Notes under the pieces: generated by a model
Database searches by the model: none
What the model was told of the DNA's origin: nothing
Seen by the model: the letters and a program-made list of their open reading frames with translations, nothing else
Shown here: positions 9,901 to 12,528 of the stretch, piece after piece
Layout: each line of letters starts with the position of its first letter
How positions within the stretch are numbered: position 1 is the first letter of the stretch
Assembly: GCA_035591015.1 (NCBI GenBank)
Contig: JAXIUW010081117.1
Coordinates: forward strand, 1-12,528
DNA: 12,528 nt
DNA from: Cephalothrix simula
Taxonomy: Eukaryota > Nemertea > Palaeonemertea > Archinemertea > Cephalotrichidae
Direction of reading: 5' to 3'
Position numbers and translations under genes: made by a program

Positions 9901-11399
9901 AGTTTAAGTCAGGCCTGGTTAAAGTAATGACCAAGATTATTTGATTAATGTTGACTTTAAATCTGATTGTTGCAATTGAGTCGTGGTAACCCTTGATTTT
10001 CCTGAGAAGGTCTGAATTTTTCTTTTAACTCAGCTGGTTAAGTATGGTATAGTTTAATGACCAAAAGGGAATTCGTGGTGTTTCAATAGTTTATAAAAGT
10101 GCTGTGCAGTTTTTTTATTCCACTTTCTTTCATAATTTAAAAAAAAGGGTGTTCCCTTGTGAACTCATTTGGGTTTTGTTTTGGAACCTTTTCAGGTTTT
10201 ACTTTTGTTGGAAATTTAACTGCTATTTTTGTCGATATTTTTATGGCACAATGCGTCTTGCTGATCGACGAGACTGCTGTTTTTGCCATATTATTCTAAG
10301 CATAACTAAATCTAGTTATGTTGAAAGGTACTTGCTTCCCAGTAATAAGGAGTGTTAGCTGACATTTTTAGTTCGCAATTAAGGTATATCAGTTAGCATA
10401 TTTTCCTATTAATTATTCAAAAAGAAAAAGGAAGTAAGCAAGCTCATATATCATGTTTTTCTGAAGTGTCTTCTGTTATGTGACGAAAATGGATCGTCGC
10501 AAAATTGGTTCATGTAATATTAAATTTAAATGTCTGTACTAATTTCAGTGCACTTTTATAGGTAAATTATACGAGGTTCCCTGTTTCCACTATACCCCTA
10601 GTGCAGATATCTATGCCCCTACCAAACCATCTTAAGATTTCTCTTAAGCAATATTTATTCCTAGACTCCTTCGTATTCAGGTATTGTCGAGCAAGAATAT
10701 ATTTCTATGGCCATTAGAGTATGAGTAGAAGAAAATGCGTCGAAACTCGCCCACCTATGGTGGAAAATCTAATGATAGCCCCTGATGATCTTATCACCGT
10801 CCATGTCTTGAGTCTTTACTTTTTAGCACTTACTTTTTTGCATTCGAAACGAACCTATGATTTTACTTGATTTTAGATTATGTAATGATCAAAACGATGC
10901 TGCACATAATTTGTAGATGCAGGAGCTCTGTACATGTACGTGCCCTTATGAGAATGCAGCTCCATGTTATGCAAAAAAGTAAGTGCTAAAAAGTATATAA
11001 AGCAACATTTATATTAGGTCATAAATGGAACATGCTGTGTCTATTCCATCCAGTTTTGCAGTTAACAGCATTCCATGTATTCATGAAAATTTTTGCTTTT
11101 CATATTCCCCATGATTTACATTTTGGAAACTTTCTTTATAAAAGTGGTGGATACCCTTCAGACGGTATGAATTATCGGCAAAATCAGACGTTTAGACTAT
11201 AGTGCATTAGGTGAGTGTTTCTTTTTTAATTACTTACCTACAACATGGACAAAAACACCTCTGCTCATTCCCTCATTTGCAGAATTTTTCGCTGTGCAAA
11301 TATATTCCCCTTGGTCGTAATTTCTTTGGACATTTGTAATTGTCAATGTGCCGGAATCAGTTACGTGTTGTCTATGATTTATGGGTAATTGCGTTCCAG
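847..11399 (-). CDS. Dscam: Dscam, internal part of gene (15 exons, Ig6b to FN6)
   Basis: Large cell-surface adhesion protein of the Dscam family, known for homophilic recognition in neuron wiring and, in arthropods, also expressed in blood cells. Read on the minus strand, the coding segments join as 11399-11238, 9665-9511, 8212-8086, 7498-7379, 7278-7093, 6977-6549, 6014-5535, 5438-5292, 5166-5011, 4676-4383, 4277-4163, 3853-3699, 2533-2249, 1223-1048 and 967-847. All introns are GT-AG and the frame is continuous for 3108 nt. Domain order in the joined product (residues): Ig6b 1-53, Ig7 54-148, Ig8 148-250, Ig9 250-350, FN1 351-449, FN2 450-553, FN3 553-654, FN4 654-752, Ig10 752-842, FN5 842-937, FN6 937-1035. 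Each complete Ig keeps its two Cys and core Trp. Many N-x-S/T sites fit an extracellular chain. Both gene ends lie outside the window. Family is certain; species and which paralog are not. Confidence 0.95.
1048..1223 (-). CDS. Dscam: Dscam exon: first half of FN6
   Basis: Encodes 58 full residues: [58 protein letters not shown]. The W-x-GGCPI motif and the Trp displaced from its normal strand-B place are diagnostic of FN6, the last domain before the membrane. Acceptor is aatttcag and donor is GTAAAT. It ends in phase 0. The Met codons inside are not starts. The next intron is only 80 bases, the shortest in the window. Confidence 0.93.
1508..1943. repeat. Two-copy tandem repeat, period about 216
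   Basis: Copies span about 1508-1723 and 1724-1943 and differ at few positions. Each carries the palindrome ACTGTAAGTTACAGT, an internal direct repeat GAAAGACAGTCT twice, and GGAGGGCGA twice. The units are more GC-rich than the rest of the intron. No open reading frame runs through both copies and no known element was recognised. Confidence 0.9.
2164..2209. repeat. Hairpin of 14-base arms
   Basis: GAATAAGAATAATC (2164-2177) pairs with GATTATTTTTATTC (2196-2209) with one mismatch, around an 18-base GC-richer loop. It looks like a minimal foldback repeat or a stem in the unspliced transcript. Confidence 0.65.
2249..2533 (-). CDS. Dscam: Dscam exon: complete FN5
   Basis: A whole fibronectin domain in one phase 1-1 exon of 285 nt and 94 full residues. 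It reads [39 protein letters not shown], ... [36 protein letters not shown]. The NGGS-I-G block, the DYK-x-FS-W strand C' and L-CGT-Y with its unpaired-looking Cys are the marks of Dscam FN5. Acceptor is cttttcag and donor is GTAAGT. It is flanked by long introns (1165 and 1025 bases), both without other recognisable exons. Confidence 0.95.
2534..3698. other. Intron between Ig10 and FN5 exons
   Basis: 1165 bases of mostly AT-rich sequence. The flanking exons join directly in frame as VVQAPPRSP, so no exon is missing. I see no gene, RNA or clear repeat in it; short open frames here have no recognisable product. Confidence 0.7.
3699..3853 (-). CDS. Dscam: Dscam exon: second half of Ig10
   Basis: Encodes 51 full residues: [30 protein letters not shown], then [20 protein letters not shown]. 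The strand-F Cys is in AGNFTC, with the typical Asp-Ala-Gly before it and N-glycosylation sites at NGT and NFT. Acceptor is ctacttcag and donor is GTAAAC. It begins in phase 2 and ends in phase 1, and joins the FN5 exon as VVQAPPRSP, matching the canonical Ig10 to FN5 linker. The intron just upstream (3854-4162) contains a possible SINE remnant ending close to the acceptor. Confidence 0.94.
3854..4162. other. Intron inside Ig10, possible SINE remnant
   Basis: 309 bases splitting the Ig10 coding region. Most of it, about 3900-4110, is less AT-rich than other introns and carries a tRNA-like T-arm (see 4075-4091) and the inverted pair TGGTTTGT/ACAAACCA (4004-4011 and 4025-4032). Confidence 0.5.
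4075..4091 (-). repeat. tRNA T-arm / box B-like sequence
   Basis: Minus strand reads CGGGG-TTTGAAT-CCCGG: a seven-base T-loop-like segment closed by a stem with four of five pairs. It resembles an RNA polymerase III B box (GGTTCGAATCC) with one change. No box A, anticodon arm or acceptor stem of a whole tRNA is visible, so a tRNA-derived SINE head or chance match is likelier than a tRNA gene. Confidence 0.35.
4163..4277 (-). CDS. Dscam: Dscam exon: first half of Ig10
   Basis: Encodes 37 full residues: [20 protein letters not shown], then [17 protein letters not shown]. The RIASF start, the Cys in LPC-AVG-P-P and the core Trp in ILWKK identify the tenth Ig domain of Dscam, the one inserted between FN4 and FN5. 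Acceptor is tttttcag and donor is GTAACT. It starts in phase 1 and ends in phase 2, the only phase-2 boundary in this segment. The split codon with the next exon makes Arg (WKKRGRP). Confidence 0.94.
4383..4676 (-). CDS. Dscam: Dscam exon: complete FN4
   Basis: A whole fibronectin type III domain in one phase 1-1 exon of 294 nt. The 97 full residues begin [19 protein letters not shown] and carry the strand-B Trp in [18 protein letters not shown]. They end with [23 protein letters not shown] and RPNG-x-x-TKYT-Y are characteristic of FN4, the domain before Ig10. The Trp in [12 protein letters not shown] replaces the Thr-Arg normally seen before x-GEGE. Acceptor is ctttttag and donor is GTGAGA. 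The exon joins V-AARIASF, the Ig10 start. Confidence 0.95.
4677..5010. other. Intron between FN3 and FN4 exons
   Basis: 334 bases with a T-run near 4812 and a GC-richer stretch at about 4890-4980. No gene or clear repeat is visible; the flanking exons join in frame. Confidence 0.65.
5011..5166 (-). CDS. Dscam: Dscam exon: second half of FN3
   Basis: Encodes 51 full residues, starting [15 protein letters not shown] (first Asp codon split) and ending [33 protein letters not shown]-x-x-VLAFT-x-GEGVRS is almost invariant in arthropod Dscam FN3, so identification is firm. Acceptor is tttctttag. The donor is a strong GTAAGT; using it leaves C as the last exon base, so the split codon with the FN4 exon reads CTA (Leu), where Val is usual in this linker. 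The intron behind this donor (4677-5010) is 334 bases. Confidence 0.92.
5292..5438 (-). CDS. Dscam: Dscam exon: first half of FN3
   Basis: Encodes 48 full residues: [18 protein letters not shown], then [20 protein letters not shown] and [10 protein letters not shown]. The Trp in LWSPP and the HG-LQGYK-LY strand C are those of the third fibronectin domain of Dscam. Acceptor is ttatgcag and donor is GTAAAA; phases are 1-1. It is followed by a 125-base intron. The donor has a plain GTAAAA followed by a T-rich run on the minus strand, which is weaker than most others in this gene. Confidence 0.92.
5535..6014 (-). CDS. Dscam: Dscam exon: second half of FN1 plus FN2
   Basis: The longest exon here: 480 nt and 159 full residues. 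It opens [14 protein letters not shown], which completes FN1, with the strand-F motif [15 protein letters not shown] and an N-glycosylation site at NVT. FN2 starts at about residue 60 with [14 protein letters not shown], has VSWEAP as its strand-B Trp, then [18 protein letters not shown]. It ends with [27 protein letters not shown] is the diagnostic FN2 string of Dscam. Acceptor is ttatgcag and donor is GTAAAC; phases are 1-1. It splices into VPSQPPQDV of FN3. Confidence 0.95.
6015..6548. other. Intron inside FN1
   Basis: 534 AT-rich bases. The flanking exons join in frame within the FN1 domain (KKSS-A-SWTNKF). I see nothing else in it. Confidence 0.7.
6549..6977 (-). CDS. Dscam: Dscam exon: Ig9 plus first half of FN1
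   Basis: Encodes 142 full residues. Ig9 fills about residues 1-99 of the exon: [10 protein letters not shown], Cys in [11 protein letters not shown], Trp in SVAWSFNG, and the second Cys in [17 protein letters not shown]1 begins at about residue 100 with [12 protein letters not shown], and has the strand-B Trp in [13 protein letters not shown]. The exon stops in strand C after IIQYKKSS. The [11 protein letters not shown] block is a close match to the Dscam FN1 consensus. Acceptor is tattacag and donor is GTAAGT; phases are 1-1. Unlike the split Ig7 and Ig8, Ig9 has no internal intron, and the boundary falls inside FN1 instead of between domains. Confidence 0.95.
7093..7278 (-). CDS. Dscam: Dscam exon: second half of Ig8
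   Basis: Encodes 61 full residues. Recognisable parts are [20 protein letters not shown], then [19 protein letters not shown] with the strand-F Cys. The YYLC-x-x-x-NGI-A pattern is the conserved end of Dscam Ig8. Acceptor is tctttaag and donor is GTAAGT. It is a phase 1-1 exon. N-x-S/T sites are NGS and NET. It ends LTVH plus a split codon (Ile) and leads into IPARFED of Ig9. The segment before the Ser-Arg-Tyr is rather long ([16 protein letters not shown]), as in other Dscam Ig8 domains. Confidence 0.93.
7379..7498 (-). CDS. Dscam: Dscam exon: first half of Ig8
   Basis: Encodes 39 residues starting [18 protein letters not shown] and holding the strand-B Cys (IIDCQTTG) and the core Trp (VVTWKKAS). 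PPRW-x-x-EP-D is the strongly conserved start of Dscam Ig8 in arthropods. Acceptor is cccacag and donor is GTACAT. It is a phase 1-1 exon of 120 nt. The following intron is only 100 bases, so the two Ig8 exons are closely paired. Confidence 0.93.
7499..8085. other. Intron between Ig7 and Ig8 exons
   Basis: 587 AT-rich bases with no exon, gene or large repeat seen. One minor feature is TTTCAAAGGAAT occurring twice with a 13-base period at 7927-7951. Confidence 0.7.
8086..8212 (-). CDS. Dscam: Dscam exon: second half of Ig7
   Basis: Encodes 42 residues, beginning [20 protein letters not shown] and continuing [10 protein letters not shown]. This is the D-E-F-G part of an Ig fold, with the second Cys in NYTC, preceded by the usual His-Asn-Gly turn. 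The Met is internal; the exon begins in phase 0 directly after the Lys that ends the previous exon. Acceptor is attatag and donor is GTAAGA. The exon ends HVD plus one base, and the split codon makes Val, giving the DVPPRW linker to Ig8. Two N-glycosylation sites (NYT, NYT) lie in it. The phase-0 start is notable because a phase-0/phase-1 exon can only be exchanged for another exon of the same phases. Confidence 0.9.
8213..9510. other. Intron inside Ig7, with GC-patchy repeat
   Basis: 1298 bases between the two Ig7 exons. About 8490-9060 is a mosaic of GC-rich words (GGCGCTAGGGGG, TGGCGCCG, GGCGGCGGCGC) and A or T runs, clearly unlike the rest. No duplicate Ig7 exon was found here. The remaining bases show nothing recognisable. 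Confidence 0.6.
8490..9060. mobile_element. Unclassified interspersed repeat (boundaries approximate)
   Basis: Contrasts with its surroundings in base composition: GC-rich words alternate with long A and T runs, including a T-run near 8858. Near its high end, GGCGGCGGCGC is followed by GACCTAGGTCAAAAATTTT; a similar order, GGCGCCGCCCAGGTCCAAAA then T-run, sits in the 11608-11908 element. No protein domain is recognisable in its short open frames. No clean inverted ends or target duplication were found. Confidence 0.4.
9511..9665 (-). CDS. Dscam: Dscam exon: first half of Ig7
   Basis: Encodes 51 residues, starting [20 protein letters not shown] and continuing [10 protein letters not shown], then EWLKDGQPI. 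The strand-B Cys (TCFV) and core Trp (EWLKDG) are present. The GD-P-x-x-I-x-W pattern is the hallmark of arthropod Dscam Ig7. Acceptor is tttttgcag and donor is GTACGT. It enters in phase 1 and leaves in phase 0, one of only three boundaries in this segment not in phase 1. In Drosophila the whole of Ig7 is one exon in a cluster of mutually exclusive alternatives (exon 9). Here it is split over two exons, and I found no second copy of this half nearby. Flanking introns are the two longest complete ones in the window. Confidence 0.92.
10651..10790 (-). repeat. Dispersed repeat, copy 2
   Basis: Reverse complement matches 543-652 over the words listed there, with about 30 extra bases in the middle (GAAGGAGTC to the CGACGC block). 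It ends about 25 bases before the 10817-10995 element. Function unknown. Confidence 0.7.
10817..10995. mobile_element. MITE-like element with perfect 27-base inverted ends
   Basis: The sequence at 10817-10843 (TACTTTTTAGCACTTACTTT plus TTTTGCAT, counting one T shared) and at 10969-10995 are exact reverse complements over 27 bases. The outermost TA on each side fits a TA target-site duplication as made by Tc1/mariner-type transposases. The 125-base interior has no coding potential, so it would be nonautonomous. Perfect ends suggest fairly recent insertion. Confidence 0.75.
11238..11399 (-). CDS. Dscam: Dscam exon: second half of Ig6
   Basis: Encodes 53 full residues, the C-terminal half of an Ig domain. 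Key motifs are [12 protein letters not shown] and the strand-F signature [11 protein letters not shown], whose Cys would pair with one in the missing first half. Acceptor is ttctaag at 11400-11401 and donor is GTAAGT below 11238. The exon starts with two bases of a split codon and ends in phase 1. It splices to the Ig7a exon giving the linker [10 protein letters not shown], where the Glu codon is split over the junction. NVQR with a following PPKI-PF linker is typical of Dscam Ig6 to Ig7. The first half of Ig6 should lie above 11400, but no exon for it is recognisable up to 12528, so the upstream intron probably runs out of the window. Confidence 0.88.
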
Positions 11400-11570
11400 C
11401 TTAGAAAAAAAATGAGAAAACTGATTGTAATTATTGTATCTTCCAGTCTTTAAAAAATGTTCTGGAACAACTTTTCGCCTATAGTAAATGTGAAAGTAGC
11501 ATTTGCCTAAGTATGTCCATTGTATGTCCATTACGGTCTCTGGCTGTTACAGCGGCTATTGATATTATTT

Positions 11571-11596
11571 ATATGTACACACATGTGTGTACATAT
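11571..11596. repeat. Perfect 26-base palindrome
   Basis: ATATGTACACACA is followed directly by its reverse complement TGTGTGTACATAT with no loop. It lies 11 bases outside the inverted-end element at 11608. Confidence 0.9.
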
Positions 11597-11607
11597 GTAT
11601 CAATTAG

Positions 11608-11908
11608 CAGGACGTTAGAAATAAGCCCCCCCGCGGTTTTCTTGAACCCTTGACCCTTATATTTTCTGAATCCTTGTGGAAAAGCCTGATCCTGCCTGAT
11701 CCATACAATTTTATATTTTCAAAGGGGTGGCGCCGCTCTGGCGCCGCCCAGGTCCAAAAATTTTTTTTTTCAAATTTTTTTGAAAATATCAACTTGCATC
11801 AGCTTTTTCACAAGGTTTCAGAAAATATAAGAGTCAAAGGGGTTTTGGCCCTAGCTTTCAAGAAACCCGCGGGGGGGGGTGCTTTTTTGGCTCATTTCTA
11901 ACGTCCTG
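11608..11908. mobile_element. Foldback / MITE-like element, 301 bases
   Basis: Begins CAGGACGTTAGAAAT and ends with its exact reverse complement ATTTCTAACGTCCTG. Homology between the arms continues imperfectly inward through a C-run/G-run, TTTCTTGAA, a CTTATATTTTCTGAA segment and AAAAGCTGAT-like words, about 100 bases per arm. The centre holds GGCGCCGC-type words and a T-run. Flanks are TTAG on the left and TTAA on the right, which would fit a TTAA target duplication with one change. The mirrored open frames in the two arms are by-products of the inverted repeat, not genes. Confidence 0.75.
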
Positions 11909-12014
11909 TTAATCCATACATTTGTGTATATTGATACAGATTCTTATTGTAGCCAGTCTTATTTGGTTAAGAGAACATTATAAGTGCATGGTCTAAAAAG
12001 TCAGTGGCAGCGGG

Positions 12015-12214
12015 AGCTGGAAAACTACTGCAACCATGTTTCTCTGACTGCTCCCCTTCATGAGAATACTTGAACACTTGTACAAAAAGACATAAATCTA
12101 TTTTCGATGCCCTTTTCTGTGAGGTTTCTTGGATCATAAAACTTTTTGTGTGTGTATAAGTATTCTCAGAGATAAGAGCAGTCGAAAAAACATGGTTTCA
12201 ATATCTTTTCAACT
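12015..12214. repeat. Long imperfect inverted repeat (hairpin arms about 75 bases)
   Basis: Arms 12015-12089 and 12142-12214 match as reverse complements over shared words: AACCATGTTT, GACTGCT, TGAGAATACTT, ACAAAAAG, with scattered mismatches, around a loop of about 52 bases. It could be a foldback element, or form a strong stem in the unspliced transcript. Confidence 0.75.
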
Positions 12215-12528
12215 GATAAAATTTCTCGCGAGGCCTCGTAGCCCACGCCTAATCAGACGTAAGGATACCTTCCTAGTATTAAGAGCTAAGTTAGCTTAAG
12301 TAAGCCTACCTTAATTTTGCAATACATAATGTCATCGGGTGTAAATTTGAAATCAAAAATAGCAGTAACAGCCTTCTACTATAGAACACTCAGTTAAACC
12401 CATAAGCCCCATTGCGGTTGACTGTTAATTAATTCATTACAATTCCTTCATCATTGTGATGAGACTGTGTAAATCACTTTTGCACTGTTAGGAACATTAC
12501 AGTTTGATTTTTAACATTGTTTATACAA

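Larger units (their letters stand above)
9666..11237. other. Large intron between Ig6b and Ig7a exons
   Basis: 1572 bases, the longest complete intron here. About 9700-10600 is AT-rich with only a small hairpin CATAACTA/TAGTTATG (10301-10320). 10651-10790 is a dispersed repeat and 10817-10995 a MITE-like element. No alternative Ig7 exon was seen. Confidence 0.65.
11400..12528. other. Intron upstream of Ig6b exon
   Basis: The first half of Ig6 is expected upstream but is not recognisable here. The region contains a perfect palindrome (11571-11596), a 301-base inverted-end element (11608-11908) and a long hairpin (12015-12214). The rest shows nothing I can name. Confidence 0.6.

Noticed and set aside
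10104-10358. Open frame of 84 codons, plus strand
   Set aside because: Phe- and Cys-rich product of a T-rich intron, no similarity recognised.
11604-11901. Two open frames with similar peptides on opposite strands
   Set aside because: The similarity arises because both are read from the two arms of the inverted repeat.
12308-12380. Possible upstream exon on the minus strand with a GTAGGC donor
   Set aside because: The open frame there has no Ig-like Cys or Trp pattern and no linker resembling Ig6.
1-12528. CRISPR array, operon or prokaryotic signals
   Set aside because: The gene has many spliceosomal introns and animal adhesion domains; no regular repeat-spacer array is present.

Overview
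The window is eukaryotic and AT-rich. It holds an internal segment of one large gene on the minus strand: an arthropod-type Dscam (Down syndrome cell adhesion molecule). Fifteen consecutive exons can be placed between 11399 and 847. Every one has a GT donor and an AG acceptor read on the minus strand, and the reading frame stays open across all fourteen junctions. Together they encode 1035 complete residues. The domain order is second half of Ig6, Ig7, Ig8, Ig9, FN1, FN2, FN3, FN4, Ig10, FN5, FN6. An Ig domain between the fourth and fifth fibronectin type III domains is the signature of canonical Dscam. The signal peptide, Ig1 to the first half of Ig6, the transmembrane helix and the cytoplasmic tail are not in the window.

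The short introns (80 to 1572 bases), the high sequence divergence and the invertebrate Dscam linker motifs (PPRW before Ig8, RIASF at the start of Ig10, GGCPI in FN6) point to an invertebrate, most likely a non-insect arthropod such as a myriapod or chelicerate. This is inferred from protein style and gene structure. The species cannot be fixed from this window.

Layout from high to low coordinates, which is transcription order. 12528-11400 is the intron upstream of the Ig6b exon, with two foldback repeats. 11399-11238 is Ig6b. 11237-9666 is a large intron with a TA-flanked MITE-like element. 9665-9511 and 8212-8086 are the two Ig7 halves, separated by an intron carrying a GC-patchy repeat. 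7498-7093 is Ig8, and 6977-6549 is Ig9 plus the first half of FN1. 6014-5535 is the second half of FN1 plus FN2. 5438-5011 is FN3, 4676-4383 FN4 and 4277-3699 Ig10. 2533-2249 is FN5 and 1223-847 is FN6. 846-1 is downstream intron filled with repeats.

There is no second gene, RNA gene, CRISPR array or convincing new system. What stands out beyond the gene is mobile-element and foldback debris in the introns: a 301-bp element with 15-bp inverted ends, a 179-bp element with perfect 27-bp inverted ends, a 200-bp long-arm hairpin, a 216-bp tandem duplication, and a repeat family present once near each end of the window in opposite orientation. Ig7, which is an alternative-exon cluster in insects and crustaceans, is here a single pair of exons.
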